A stretch of 64,000 nucleotides of DNA from assembly GCF_016888005.1 (NCBI RefSeq), contig NZ_JAFDVE010000001.1, positions 1 through 64,000 on the forward strand, read 5' to 3'. Origin of the DNA: Phycicoccus sp. CSK15P-2 (GTDB taxonomy: Bacteria; Actinomycetota; Actinomycetes; Actinomycetales; Dermatophilaceae). A program made the translations under genes and the position numbers. This document shows, piece after piece, positions 45,360 to 56,598 of this stretch (the first letter of the stretch is position 1; each line of letters opens with the position of its first letter). Below the pieces are notes generated by a model that made no database searches, was not told the origin of the DNA, and worked only from the letters and a program-made list of their open reading frames with translations.

Positions 45360-45962
45360 TCAGCCGCTCGCGTAGGCGCGTTCCCGTCGTCCGCGGCGCC
45401 AGTCGCGCACGCGCAGTGACATCCAGACGAGCAGCCAGGCGAGCAGCCCGAGGGCCACGACGACGAACACCGGAGCGAGCAGGGCGACCAAGGACAGCCC
45501 GATCGAGGCGCCGTCCTCCACGGTGGAGACGACCGGCCCACCGGCGCCGACCGTCGCGCCGTTGACGACGGGGCGGGCAGCCATCTTCCCGGTGTGCACC
45601 AGCCCGGAGACGATGATCCCGAGCACGACCGACACCCAGGGGTGCTCGGCCATCCACGTGCTGTTGTCGATCTCGGACGCGGCCGTGGTCGCGGCGAAGA
45701 TCAGCCCGCCCATGCTCGGGCGGATGAAGGTCTGGATCGTGTCGTTGAGGGTGTCGACGGCCGGCACCTTGTCGAGGACGACCTCGGTGAGGAGCAGCAC
45801 CGTGCCGATGCCGATGGCCCAGTCGCCGGCCATCCACTCGTAGCCGGAGGGCAGCGTGACGAGGTCGGTGAAGCGCGCCATGAGCGCGACGACGAGGAAC
45901 GGGATGTAGGCGTTCAGGCCCGCTGCAGCGGACAGGCCCATCCCGGTGAGGGCTGCCAGCAC
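45360..45962 (-). CDS. DUF4126 family membrane protein
   Basis: A 200-residue protein is called from GTG 45962 because AGGAGG lies at the right distance upstream. It has four to five hydrophobic segments. The N-terminus LTGMGLSAAAGLNAYIPFLV and the region DKVPAVDTLNDTIQTFIRP are characteristic of DUF4126 proteins, whose function is unknown. The C-terminal tail is basic (RVRDWRRGRRERAY) and cytoplasmic. Confidence 0.85.
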   Translation of the reverse strand: MLAALTGMGLSAAAGLNAYIPFLVVALMARFTDLVTLPSGYEWMAGDWAIGIGTVLLLTEVVLDKVPAVDTLNDTIQTFIRPSMGGLIFAATTAASEIDNSTWMAEHPWVSVVLGIIVSGLVHTGKMAARPVVNGATVGAGGPVVSTVEDGASIGLSLVALLAPVFVVVALGLLAWLLVWMSLRVRDWRRGRRERAYASG

Positions 45963-46081
45963 GGCGACCTCCTGACTGCGGCGGCCACCGTTCGTGGCCG
46001 TTTCGGCGGGACAACGCTGGTCCGACGTCAGGGTAGTCCCGCCCGGTTCCCTCGTGACCGAACCGTTGCCTCCCGAGGGCT

Positions 46082-46118
46082 CAGGCCCCGGCACGGGGAG
46101 TCGCCGTGCCGGGGCCTG
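46082..46118. terminator. Terminator hairpin downstream of the rtcB remnant
   Basis: A perfect 15-bp inverted repeat (46082-46096 / 46104-46118) with a 7-base loop starts 5 bp beyond the rtcB stop on the minus strand. Confidence 0.7.
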
Positions 46119-46122
46119 CGGG

Positions 46123-47049
46123 TCAGTCGCCCTTGACGTTGACGACCTGCCGGAGCGTGTGCCGGACCCGGACGAGGTCGGCCGCGTCGGCCATGACCTG
46201 GTCGATGTCCTTGTAGGCCGCCGGGATCTCGTCCAGGAACGCGTCGGTGTCCCGGTACTCGATGCCGGCCATGGCGGCCCGCAGCTCGTCGTGCGTGAAC
46301 CGCTTCCGGGCCGCCGACCGCGAGTACATCCGCCCCGCACCGTGCGGCGCGGAGCAGAGGGAGACCGCGTTGCCGAGCCCCTCGACGACGTAGGACCGGG
46401 TCCCCATCGACCCCGGGACGAGGCCGGCCTGGCCCTCCCGGGCCTCGATCGCGCCCTTGCGGGTCACCCACAGCGTCCTCCCCCAGTGCGTCTCCTGCTG
46501 GGTGAAGTTGTGGTGGCAGTTGACCCGCTCGAGCTCGTCCACCTCGGTCCCGAGGAACTCGCCGAGCTGCCGCAGCGTCCGGTCCATCATCTCGTCCCGG
46601 CCCCGCAGCGCGTAGTGCTGCGCCCACCGGAGCTCGCGGATGTAGGTCCAGAACTCGTCCGTGCCCTCGACGAGGTACGCGAGGTCCCGGTCGGGCAGGT
46701 CGATCCAGTACCGCTCCATGAGCCGCCGGGCGACCGCGATGTGGCGCTGCGCGATCTTGTTGCCGACGCCCCGGGAGCCGGAGTGCAGGAAGGCCCACAC
46801 CCGGTCCTGCTCGTCCAGGCTCACCTCGATGAAGTGGTTCCCGGACCCGAGCGTCCCGAGCTGCAGCCGCCAGCGGCCCGCCCGGGCGTCCGGGTCGAAC
46901 CCGGCGTCCGCGGCCAGCGCCTCGAGCTCGGTGACCCGCGGCTGCGCGGTCGCGACGACCTTCCGGTTCGCCGCGCCGGCCGACAGCGGGACGGCCCGCT
47001 CGACCGCCTGCCGCAGCGGGCCGAGGTCCCGGCCGGCGAGGTCGTCGAC
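46123..47049 (-). pseudogene. rtcB: RtcB RNA ligase, N-terminally truncated
   Basis: About 308 C-terminal residues are clear RtcB: TLGSGNHFIEV with a metal His, FLHSGSRGVGNKIA, NCHHNFTQQE, PGSMGTRSYVVEG, and HGAGRMYSRSAA with the His that forms the GMP adduct. The usual N-terminal ~100 residues with MPDxHxGxG and the metal Cys of DxGCGM are missing; homology begins at DDLAGRDLGPLR. Upstream sequence in the frame is not RtcB-like and has no credible start. RtcB would heal RNA 2',3'-cyclic phosphates, but this copy should be inactive. Confidence 0.8.
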
Positions 47050-47196
47050 GGGTGGCCCGGACCGTCCGGGCCGCGGACGAGGATGGCAGTCGGGCCCGCC
47101 TCCCCACCAGCGCTTTTCGGATGTCCGGGCCGCGGGTCGTCGGCGGGGGGCGGGAAACCGGTCGCGGTACAGGGCCGGGCGCGGGAGCATCGGCGC

Positions 47197-47985
47197 GTGT
47201 CGCCCGACCCCGCCGCCCTCCTGCGGATCTACTACGAGAACCTGCGTGACTTCTCCGCGCCCACCGCGGTGTCGAGCGTCCGTCTCGGCCCACTGCACCT
47301 GGTCACGTTCGCCGGGGGCTTCGGTTTCGTGGCCTACCGTGACCTCGCCGGCGCCGACGCCGGGACCCTCCGCGAGTGGGTGGCTGCCGTCCGGGAGCAC
47401 TTCGCCGCGGACCGGGCGGTCCACACCGCCGAGTGGAAGACCTTCGGGCATGACGATGCCCCCGGGCTGTACGAGGCCCTCGTCGAGCACGGCTTCGAAC
47501 GCGGCGAGGAGGAGACGGTGATGATGGGCCCGGCAGCCGGGCTCGTGACCGCCGTCGCCCTGCCGGTCGGGGTCGTCGTGCGGAGGGTCACCGAGGAGGC
47601 CGACGTGCGGGCCGTCAGCGCCATGGCCGACACCGCCTTCGGCGACCCCGTCTCGGCCGGGCGCGCCGACGACCTGGTCCGGCGGCTCGCCGCCGACCCG
47701 GACGTCGAGCTGTGGGTCGCCGAGGCCGACGGCGTCCCCGTGGGCTCCGGGAGGCTCGAACCGGTGGCGGGAACCGAGGTGGCCGGGATCTGGGGTGGCG
47801 CCACACTGCCCGGGTGGCGCGGCCTCGGGATCTACCGGGCGTTGACGGCGGCGCGCGCCCGCTCGGCGCTGCGCCTCGGCAAGAGCGTGCTGCAGAGCGA
47901 CTCGACTCCGTACTCCCGGCCCATCCTCGAGCGGTCGGGCCTGGTGAGGGTCACGACGACGACCCCCTACGAGTGGCGGCGCTGA
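47197..47985 (+). CDS. GNAT family N-acetyltransferase
   Basis: This 262-residue protein is called from GTG 47197. The N-terminal ~125 residues form a degenerate first domain; the C-terminal half is a GNAT fold with [19 protein letters not shown] for strands 2-3, [20 protein letters not shown] for the acetyl-CoA loop (GWRGLG), and a final strand. Two-domain GNATs of this kind are common in actinobacteria and act on small molecules or proteins. The substrate is unknown. Confidence 0.85.
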   Translation: MSPDPAALLRIYYENLRDFSAPTAVSSVRLGPLHLVTFAGGFGFVAYRDLAGADAGTLREWVAAVREHFAADRAVHTAEWKTFGHDDAPGLYEALVEHGFERGEEETVMMGPAAGLVTAVALPVGVVVRRVTEEADVRAVSAMADTAFGDPVSAGRADDLVRRLAADPDVELWVAEADGVPVGSGRLEPVAGTEVAGIWGGATLPGWRGLGIYRALTAARARSALRLGKSVLQSDSTPYSRPILERSGLVRVTTTTPYEWRR

Positions 47986-48043
47986 CCGGACCCCCTCGGC
48001 GGCGGCCGAAAGCGGGTTGCGGTGCACGCCTAGGATTCACCGC

Positions 48044-49843
48044 ATGAAGGTGCTCTCCGCCGTCGCCTGGCCGTACGCCAACGGTCCCCGCCACCTCGGC
48101 CACGTCGCCGGGTTCGGCGTGCCGTCCGACGTCTTCAGCCGGTACATGCGGATGGCGGGGCACGACGTCCTCATGGTCAGCGGCTCCGACGAGCACGGCA
48201 CGCCCATCCTCGTCCTCGCCGACCAGGCCGGTGTCACCCCGCGCGAGTTCGTCGACCGCAACCACGCGCTCATCGCCGGCGAGCTCGCCGACCTCGGCTG
48301 CTCCTACGACCTGTACACGCGCACGACCACGGCCAACCACTACGCCGTCGCCCAGGAGCTCTTCACCCAGGTGTGGCAGAACGGCTACATGGTCGAGCGC
48401 ACCCAGCAGGGCGCGATCTCGCCGTCCACCGGCCGCACCCTGCCCGACCGCTTCATCGAGGGTGAGTGTCCGATCTGCCACTACCCGGACGCCCGCGGCG
48501 ACCAGTGCGACAACTGCGGCAACCAGCTCGAGCCCGAGGAGCTCATCGACCCCCGGAGCAAGATCAACGGCGAGACCCCGGAGTTCGTCGAGACTCAGCA
48601 CTTCTTCCTCGACCTGCCGGCCCTCGCCGACGCCCTACGCGACTGGCTCGCCGGCCGGGAGGCCTCGGGCACCTGGCGGCCCAACGTCATCCGGTTCAGC
48701 CTCAACATCCTCGACGACATCAAGCCGCGCGCGATGACCCGCGACATCGACTGGGGCATCCCCGTGCCGCTCGACGGCTGGCGGGACAACCCGGCCAAGC
48801 GCCTCTACGTGTGGTTCGACGCCGTCATCGGCTATCTCTCGGCATCCGTCGAGTGGGCCCGGCGGCAGGGCGAGCCGGAGCGGTGGCGCGAGTGGTGGAA
48901 CGACCCCGAGGCGCTGTCGTACTACTTCATGGGCAAGGACAACATCACCTTCCACAGCCAGATCTGGCCGGCCGAGCTCCTCGGCTACGCAGGCAAGGGC
49001 GACAAGGGGGGTGAGCCGGGCGCCTTCGGCGAGCTCAACCTGCCCACCGAGGTCGTCTCGAGCGAGTTCCTGACGATGGAGGGCAAGCAGTTCTCCACCT
49101 CGCGCGGGTACACGGTCCTCGTGCGGGACGTCCTCGACCGCTACGGGCCCGACGGCATCCGCTACTTCATCTGCGCGGCCGGCCCGGAGAGCCAGGACGC
49201 GAACTTCACCTGGCGGGAGTTCGTGCAGCGCAACAACTCCGAGCTCGTGGCCGGCTGGGGAAACCTCGTCTCCCGGACCGCCGCGATGGTCGCGAAGAGC
49301 TTCGGCGAGATCCCTCGCCCCGGTCCACTCGAGGCGATCGACGACGAGGTGCGCGCCACGGTCCTCGCCGGCTTCGACACGGTGGGCGACCTCATCGGGC
49401 GGCACCGGCAGAAGGCGGCGATCGCCGAGGCCATGCGGGTGGTGGGCGAGGTCAACGCCTACGTGTCGCGCACCGAGCCGTTCAAGCTCAAGGGCGAGGA
49501 CGAGCGTGACCGTCTCGCGACCGTCCTGCACACCCTCGTCCAGTGCGTGTCCGACCTCAACACGATGCTCGCGCCGTTCCTCCCGCACGCCGCCAACCGG
49601 GTGCACACCGTGCTCGGTGGCGAGGGCGAGCTCGTCCCCATGCCTCGCCTCGAGACCGTCACCGGGCTCGACCCCGATGACGAGGGTCGCTCCTGGCCGG
49701 TCATCACCGGGGAGTACACGACCACCCCGGCCTGGGAGTCGCGGCCGGTCGTCGTCGGCACCCCGGTCGGCAAGCCGGCGCCGGTGTTCACCAAGCTCGA
49801 CGAGTCGGTCGTCGACGACGAGCTGGCGCGGGCCGGGGCCTGA
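48044..49843 (+). CDS. metG: Methionyl-tRNA synthetase
   Basis: This 599-residue protein has the class I HIGH motif as HLGH in PRHLGHVAG and the second motif as KQFSTSRG, the KFSTS-type variant of KMSKS seen in the MetG1 group with a zinc knuckle ([17 protein letters not shown]). The anticodon-binding helical domain follows, and there is no C-terminal tRNA-binding EMAP domain. It charges initiator and elongator tRNA-Met. It heads the metG-tatD-rpfB-rsmA-ispE series. The GC-rich 58-bp leader shows no T-box. Confidence 0.96.
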   Translation: MKVLSAVAWPYANGPRHLGHVAGFGVPSDVFSRYMRMAGHDVLMVSGSDEHGTPILVLADQAGVTPREFVDRNHALIAGELADLGCSYDLYTRTTTANHYAVAQELFTQVWQNGYMVERTQQGAISPSTGRTLPDRFIEGECPICHYPDARGDQCDNCGNQLEPEELIDPRSKINGETPEFVETQHFFLDLPALADALRDWLAGREASGTWRPNVIRFSLNILDDIKPRAMTRDIDWGIPVPLDGWRDNPAKRLYVWFDAVIGYLSASVEWARRQGEPERWREWWNDPEALSYYFMGKDNITFHSQIWPAELLGYAGKGDKGGEPGAFGELNLPTEVVSSEFLTMEGKQFSTSRGYTVLVRDVLDRYGPDGIRYFICAAGPESQDANFTWREFVQRNNSELVAGWGNLVSRTAAMVAKSFGEIPRPGPLEAIDDEVRATVLAGFDTVGDLIGRHRQKAAIAEAMRVVGEVNAYVSRTEPFKLKGEDERDRLATVLHTLVQCVSDLNTMLAPFLPHAANRVHTVLGGEGELVPMPRLETVTGLDPDDEGRSWPVITGEYTTTPAWESRPVVVGTPVGKPAPVFTKLDESVVDDELARAGA

Positions 49844-49847
49844 CCCG

Positions 49848-50702
49848 ATGACGTCCCAGCCGAGCCGGCGCGGGGAGCCGGAGCCGCCGGACCCGCTGCC
49901 CATCCCCGTCGTCGACAACCACACCCACCTCGACATCAGCCGCGAGGGCGGGACGGTGGGCGTCGACGACCTCGGGCCGGCCCTGCGCGCCGCCGCCGCG
50001 GTGGGCGTCGACCGTGTCGTCCAGATCGGCTGCGACCCTGCGGGCAACGAGTTCGCGGTCGCGGCCGCGGAGGCGCACCCGGCGGTCCTCGCCGGTGTCG
50101 CCGTCCACCCGAACGAGGCGCCGGGGCTGGCCGCCGCCGGGTCCCTCGACACCGCGCTCGCGCGGGTCGAGGAGCTCGCGGGGCATCCGCGGGTCCGGGT
50201 CGTCGGCGAGACCGGGCTCGACCACTACCGCACCGGGCCCGAGGGCCATGCCGCGCAGGAGGAGTCCTTCCGCCGGCACGTCGACATCGCCAAGCGCACC
50301 GGCCGGGCGCTGCAGATCCACGACCGCGACGCCCACGCCGACGTCCTGCGGGTCCTCGCCGAGGAGGGTGCTCCGGAGCGGACCGTCATGCACTGCTTCT
50401 CCGGCGACCTCGACCTGGCCCGGGAGTGCGTGGCGCGCGGCTACCACCTGTCGTTCAGCGGGACGGTGACGTTCAAGAACGCGAAAGGTCTGCGGGACGC
50501 GCTCTCGGTGACCCCGCTCGAGCTCGTGCTCGTCGAGACCGACGCCCCGTACCTCACGCCGCACCCGTGGCGAGGCGCCTCGAACAGCCCGATGCTCGTC
50601 CCGCTCACGGTGCGAGCAATGGCTGCGACCCTGGGGGTCGCGGTGGCGACCCTCTGCGAGGCCGTGAGCGAGAACTCCGAGCGGCTGTACGGCCCGTGGT
50701 GA
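49848..50702 (+). CDS. TatD family metal-dependent hydrolase
   Basis: This 284-residue protein starts 4 bp after metG. Metal ligands are visible: VDNHTHLD, GETGLDHYR, LQIHDRDAH, MHCFSGD and VETDAPYLTP. TatD proteins are 3'-5' DNases or RNases and may act in DNA repair; other roles are proposed. The metG-tatD order is conserved in actinobacteria. Confidence 0.94.
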   Translation: MTSQPSRRGEPEPPDPLPIPVVDNHTHLDISREGGTVGVDDLGPALRAAAAVGVDRVVQIGCDPAGNEFAVAAAEAHPAVLAGVAVHPNEAPGLAAAGSLDTALARVEELAGHPRVRVVGETGLDHYRTGPEGHAAQEESFRRHVDIAKRTGRALQIHDRDAHADVLRVLAEEGAPERTVMHCFSGDLDLARECVARGYHLSFSGTVTFKNAKGLRDALSVTPLELVLVETDAPYLTPHPWRGASNSPMLVPLTVRAMAATLGVAVATLCEAVSENSERLYGPW

Positions 50703-52162
<1,460 letters not shown>

Positions 52163-52191
52163 CCTCTCCGGGGTGCGCGACACCCCGCTTC

Positions 52192-52255
52192 GTCCGCCAG
52201 ACCCCGGCTCCGAGCCGGGGTCTGGCGGACATTTCGGGGTGACCCCGAAATGTCC
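52192..52255. terminator. Two overlapping hairpins between rpfB and rsmA
   Basis: Hairpin 1 is an 18-bp perfect stem (52192-52209 / 52213-52230). Hairpin 2 is a 14-bp perfect stem (52227-52240 / 52242-52255) that shares GGAC with hairpin 1. Both cannot be fully formed at once. It can terminate rpfB, and its right edge lies just 26 bp before rsmA. Confidence 0.7.
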
Positions 52256-52281
52256 GGGTCGGGCGTGGCTAGGGTGACCGC

Positions 52282-53163
52282 GTGACGGACGCCCCCGACC
52301 CCGCCGCCTCGGCGCTGCTCGGAGCTGCGGACGTCCGGGAGCTCGCCGCCCGGTACGGCATCCGGCCCACGAAACAGTGGGGGCAGAACTTCGTCGTCGA
52401 CGGCAACACCGTGCGCCGCATCGTGCGCGTCTCCGGGGTCGGGGCGGACGACGTCGTCGTCGAGGTCGGTCCCGGGCTGGGCAGCCTCACCCTCGCCCTG
52501 CTGCCGGTGACGCGCCGGGTCGTCGCGCTCGAGGTGGACCCGGCCCTGGCCGCGGCGCTCCCGGCCACCGTCGCGGCCCGGGCGCCCGGTCTCGCCGACC
52601 GGCTCGACGTCGTCCCCGCGGACGCGCTCGCCGTCACCGGGCTGCCCGGCCCGCCACCCACGGCGCTCGTCGCCAACCTGCCGTACAACGTGTCGGTCCC
52701 GGTCGTCCTGCGGATGCTCGAGTGCTTCCCGTCCATCGCGTCGGTGCTCGTCATGGTCCAGCTCGAGGTGGCCGAGCGGCTCGCCGCCCCGCCCGGCTCG
52801 CGCACCTACGGCGTCCCGAGCGTGAAGGCCGCCTGGCACGCCGACGTCCGCCTCGCCGGGACGGTGTCGCGCAGCGTCTTCTGGCCCGTGCCGAACGTCG
52901 ACTCCGGGCTCGTCGCGATGACCCGCCGGGAGCCGCCGGACGTCCCGGTCTCCCGCGAGGAGGTCTTCCGGGTCGTCGACGCGGCCTTCGCGCAGCGTCG
53001 CAAGACGCTGCGCGCCGCGCTCGCCGGATGGGCCGGCTCGCCCGCGGCGGCGGAGGCGGTCCTCGTCGCGGCGAGGGTCGAGCCCCGCACGCGCGGTGAG
53101 CAGCTCGGCGTCGAGCAGTTCGCCCGGATCGCCGCCGCGAGGACGGCTCCGGCGTCTGGCTAG
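52282..53163 (+). CDS. rsmA: 16S rRNA dimethyladenosine transferase RsmA/KsgA
   Basis: This 293-residue protein has the AdoMet motif [20 protein letters not shown] near the N-terminus, and the catalytic NLPYNV. The region [13 protein letters not shown] and the helical C-terminus are also typical. It dimethylates A1518 and A1519 of 16S rRNA. It starts at GTG 52282. The 9-bp gap to ispE implies co-transcription. Confidence 0.95.
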   Translation: MTDAPDPAASALLGAADVRELAARYGIRPTKQWGQNFVVDGNTVRRIVRVSGVGADDVVVEVGPGLGSLTLALLPVTRRVVALEVDPALAAALPATVAARAPGLADRLDVVPADALAVTGLPGPPPTALVANLPYNVSVPVVLRMLECFPSIASVLVMVQLEVAERLAAPPGSRTYGVPSVKAAWHADVRLAGTVSRSVFWPVPNVDSGLVAMTRREPPDVPVSREEVFRVVDAAFAQRRKTLRAALAGWAGSPAAAEAVLVAARVEPRTRGEQLGVEQFARIAAARTAPASG

Positions 53164-53172
53164 GGTGAGGTC

Positions 53173-54102
53173 ATGACCGCAGCCCCGCTCGTGCCCGGCC
53201 CCGTGACCGTGCGCGTCCCGGCGAAGGTCAACCTCGAGCTCCTCGTCGGCCCCTGCCGGTCGGACGGCTACCACTCGCTCGCCACCGTCTACCAGGCCGT
53301 GGGGCTCTACGACGACATCACCGTCGCGGCGGCCGACGACTTCGGCGTCAGCGTCGGCGGCCCGCTCGCCGACGGCGTCCCCACCGACGACGACAACATC
53401 GCGCTCCGCGCCGCCCGGCTGCTCGCCGACCGGCACGAGGGGTCCCCGGTGCACGTGAGCATCCGCAAGGGCATCCCCGTCGCGGGAGGGATGGCGGGTG
53501 GCTCCGCCGACGCCGCGGGGACCCTCGTCGCGCTCGACCACCTGTGGGGGCTCGACCTCGTCCGTGAGGAGATCGAGGAGATCGGGTCCGAGCTCGGCAG
53601 CGACGTCCCGTTCCTCGTCGCGGGCGGGACCGCGATGGGCAGCGGACGGGGGGAGCGGCTCGCGCCGGTGCTCGCCCGGGGGACGTACCACTGGGTGCTC
53701 GCCCTCGCCGACGGCGGGCTCCCCACGCCCGAGGTCTACGCCGAGTGCGACCGGCTGCGAGGCGCCCACGACGTGCCCGAGCCCGTCGCGACGCCGACCC
53801 TCATGGCGGCACTGCGCACCGGCGACCCGCACGAGCTCGCGACCCAGCTGACGAACGACCTCCAGGAGGCCGCGGTCTCGCTACGCCCCGACCTGGGCGA
53901 GACGCTCGCGGCCGGCATGGAGTACGGCGCCCTCGGAGGCATCGTGTCCGGCTCCGGACCCACGTGCGCGTTCCTCGTCGAGACCACCGAGGCCGGTATC
54001 GACCTCGCCGTCGCCCTGACCGCGAGCGGGGTGGCCGCCGACGTGCGGCGGGCGAGCGGCCCGGTGCACGGCGCGCACGTCATCCACCACCGGGTCGACT
54101 AG
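53173..54102 (+). CDS. ispE: 4-diphosphocytidyl-2-C-methyl-D-erythritol kinase
   Basis: This 309-residue GHMP kinase has the N-terminal PAKVNLELLVGP, the ATP loop PVAGGMAGGSADAAG, and GIVSGSGPTCAFL. It phosphorylates CDP-ME in the MEP isoprenoid pathway. The stop codon TAG overlaps the GTG of the next gene by one base. Confidence 0.95.
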   Translation: MTAAPLVPGPVTVRVPAKVNLELLVGPCRSDGYHSLATVYQAVGLYDDITVAAADDFGVSVGGPLADGVPTDDDNIALRAARLLADRHEGSPVHVSIRKGIPVAGGMAGGSADAAGTLVALDHLWGLDLVREEIEEIGSELGSDVPFLVAGGTAMGSGRGERLAPVLARGTYHWVLALADGGLPTPEVYAECDRLRGAHDVPEPVATPTLMAALRTGDPHELATQLTNDLQEAAVSLRPDLGETLAAGMEYGALGGIVSGSGPTCAFLVETTEAGIDLAVALTASGVAADVRRASGPVHGAHVIHHRVD

Positions 54103-55928
54103 TGCCCAACCTCGTCTCGGTCGAGCGCGCGTCCCTCGCGCTCGGCACCACCCAGGTGCTCGACGCCGTCTCCCTCGGCGTGAACGGTGGCGACCGGATC
54201 GGCGTCGTCGGCCGCAACGGTGGCGGCAAGACGACCCTCCTGCGGGTGCTCGCCGGCACCCGCGTGCCGGACGACGGCCGGGTCGCCCGGACCCGCGGGC
54301 TGCGGGTCGGCGTCCTCACCCAGGACGACTCCCTGGACCCGGGCTCCACCGTGCGCACCGCCGTCCTCGGTGGGCTGGCCGAGCACGAGTGGGCCGCCGA
54401 CCCGAGGGTCCGTGACGTCCTCACCGGGCTGCTCGGCGGGCTCGACGCACCGGTGGTCGGTGGGCTCGGCGCCTCCGTCGGTCCGCTGTCCGGTGGGGAA
54501 CGGCGCAGGGTCGCGCTCGCGGCGCTGCTCGTCGACGCCCCCGACCTGCTGCTGCTCGACGAGCCCACGAACCACCTCGACGTCGAGGGCGTCGCCTGGC
54601 TCGCCGAGCACCTCGCCGGCACCCTCGCCCGCCCGGACACCGGGCTCCTCGTCATCACCCACGACCGGTGGTTCCTCGACGCCGTCGCCACGCAGACCTG
54701 GGAGGTCGGCAGCGGTGCGGTGCACCAGTACGACGGTGGCTACGCGGCCTACGTCCTCGCCCGTGCCGAGCGCGAGCGGATGGCGGGAGTGCTCGCCGAG
54801 CGGCGCGACAACCTGCTGCGCAAGGAGCTCGCCTGGCTGCGCCGGGGCGCACCGGCCCGGACGAGCAAGCCGAGGTTCCGCGTCGAGGCAGCCACCGCGC
54901 TCATCGCGGACGAGCCCCCGCCGCGCGACGACGTCGAGCTCCTGCGCTTCGCGTCCACACGCCTGGGCAAGGACGTCGTCGACCTCCTCGACGCGCAGCT
55001 GACGGTGGGGGAGCGGGTGCTCCTCGACCGCTTCACCTGGCGGCTCGGGCCGGGGGACCGGATCGGTCTGGTCGGGGTCAACGGGGCGGGCAAGTCGACC
55101 CTGCTGCGGGCCGTCGCCGGCGAGGCGCCGCTCGCCGCGGGAAAGCGCAAGGTCGGCGTCACGGTGCGCCTGGCGTTCCTCACCCAGGAGGTCCGCGAGC
55201 TCGACGCGTACCGCGACCGCCGGGTCATCGAGGCGGTGGAGAACGTCCGGTCCGTGGTCCGGCTCGGGAGGAAGGAGCTCTCCGCGTCCCAGCTGGCGCA
55301 GCGGCTCGGCTTCAGCGGGCCACAGCAGCAGGCCCGGGTGGGCGACCTCTCGGGCGGTGAGCGGCGGCGCCTCCAGCTGACCCGCCTGCTCATGGACGAG
55401 CCGAACGTGCTGCTCCTCGACGAGCCCACCAATGACCTCGACATCGACACCCTCACCTCGCTCGAGGACGTCCTCGACGGCTGGGCGGGCACGCTCGTCG
55501 TCGTCTCGCACGACCGGTACCTCCTCGAGCGGGTCTGCGACCGTCAGCTCGCGCTGCTCGGGGACGGCCGGCTGCGTGACCTGCCCGGCGGGGTCGAGGA
55601 GTACCTCCGGCTACGGCACGCGCTCGTCGAGGAGGGGGAGGGCTCCCGTCCGGCGACCGCGATGCCCTCCGTCCCGGCCCCGGCCCCGGCGCAGGCGGTG
55701 GACGGACCGACTCCCGCGCAGGCGAGGGAGGCCCGCAAGGTGATGGCTCGCGTCGAGAAGCAGCTGGCCAGGCTCACCGAGCGCGAGGAGCGGCTGCACG
55801 CAGCGATGGCCGACGCCGCGACCGACCACGGGAAGGTCCTCGAGCTGACTCGTGAGCTGCGTGAGGTCGGCGAGGAGAAGGACGCCCTCGAGCTCGAGTG
55901 GCTCGAGGCGGCCGACGTCGTCGGCTGA
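54102..55928 (+). CDS. ABC-F family ATP-binding protein
   Basis: This 608-residue protein has two ATPase domains and no membrane segment. Walker A motifs are GRNGGGKTT (domain 1) and GVNGAGKST (domain 2), with signatures LSGGERRRV and LSGGERRRL and Walker B LLLDEPTNHLD and LLLDEPTNDLD. A linker follows domain 1, and the C-terminal coiled coil has KQLARLTEREERLHAAMAD. ABC-F proteins act on the ribosome (EttA/Uup type) or protect against antibiotics. The ispE-abcF order is common in actinobacteria, which favours a housekeeping role. Confidence 0.93.
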   Translation: MPNLVSVERASLALGTTQVLDAVSLGVNGGDRIGVVGRNGGGKTTLLRVLAGTRVPDDGRVARTRGLRVGVLTQDDSLDPGSTVRTAVLGGLAEHEWAADPRVRDVLTGLLGGLDAPVVGGLGASVGPLSGGERRRVALAALLVDAPDLLLLDEPTNHLDVEGVAWLAEHLAGTLARPDTGLLVITHDRWFLDAVATQTWEVGSGAVHQYDGGYAAYVLARAERERMAGVLAERRDNLLRKELAWLRRGAPARTSKPRFRVEAATALIADEPPPRDDVELLRFASTRLGKDVVDLLDAQLTVGERVLLDRFTWRLGPGDRIGLVGVNGAGKSTLLRAVAGEAPLAAGKRKVGVTVRLAFLTQEVRELDAYRDRRVIEAVENVRSVVRLGRKELSASQLAQRLGFSGPQQQARVGDLSGGERRRLQLTRLLMDEPNVLLLDEPTNDLDIDTLTSLEDVLDGWAGTLVVVSHDRYLLERVCDRQLALLGDGRLRDLPGGVEEYLRLRHALVEEGEGSRPATAMPSVPAPAPAQAVDGPTPAQAREARKVMARVEKQLARLTEREERLHAAMADAATDHGKVLELTRELREVGEEKDALELEWLEAADVVG

Positions 55929-56014
55929 CCGTCCACCCCGACCCCGGCTCCGTGGTCCGCCCGGGACGCGACGGCCCCCGCCCCGGAGCGCGGACGCCCG
56001 GAGCGGCCCGGGGG

Positions 56015-56515
56015 TCAGGTGCGCCCGGACTCGAAGGGGGTGAGCAGGCGGCGCAGCAGCGTCGACAGGACGGCCTGGTCGTCGTCGTCGAGCTCGGCGA
56101 GGAGCTCGCGCTCGCCGGCGAGCAGCTGGGCGAGGGCGTCGTCCACCGCGCTCATCCCCTCCTGGGTGAGCCGCACGAGGACGCCCCGGCGGTCGCCCGG
56201 GTCGGGGTGGCGCTCGACGAAGCCTCGGGCGGTGAGACGGTCGACACGGTTGGTCATCGTCCCGCTCGTCACGAGGGTCTCGGCGACAAGGTTGCCGGGG
56301 CTCAGCTCGTAGGGAGCCCCGGTGCGACGCAGCGCGGACAGGACGTCGAACTCCCAGCCCTCGAGCCCGGTGCCGGAGAAGGCGCGGCCGCGCGCGAGGT
56401 CGAGGCGGCGGGCGAGCCGGGAGACACGGGAGAGGACCTGGAGCGGGGAGACGTCGAGATCGGGTCGTTCTCGACGCCAGGCGGAGACGATACGGTCGAC
56501 GTCGTCAGCGGACAT
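56015..56515 (-). CDS. MarR family transcriptional regulator
   Basis: This 166-residue protein has the winged-helix core GNLVAETLVTSGTMTNRVDR and the wing DPGDRRGVLVRLT. It begins MSADDVDRIVSAWRRERPDL, typical of actinobacterial MarR proteins with a wide ligand range. It diverges from the methyltransferase gene, and an 18-bp palindrome lies between them. Confidence 0.9.
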   Translation of the reverse strand: MSADDVDRIVSAWRRERPDLDVSPLQVLSRVSRLARRLDLARGRAFSGTGLEGWEFDVLSALRRTGAPYELSPGNLVAETLVTSGTMTNRVDRLTARGFVERHPDPGDRRGVLVRLTQEGMSAVDDALAQLLAGERELLAELDDDDQAVLSTLLRRLLTPFESGRT

Positions 56516-56533
56516 GGCCGAATGCTACTCCTC

Positions 56534-56557
56534 GTCAAGTATCTTGACATCGAGATA
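56534..56557. promoter_or_regulatory. MarR-type palindromic operator
   Basis: TATCTTGACATCGAGATA at 56540-56557 is a near-perfect 18-bp palindrome. GTCAAG-TAT-CTTGAC at 56534-56548 is a second, overlapping one. Both sit in the AT-rich gap between divergent genes. Confidence 0.65.
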
Positions 56558-56598
56558 TATCGGATGCATGCTGGCGGGCGACATCGAGGAGGATGGCC

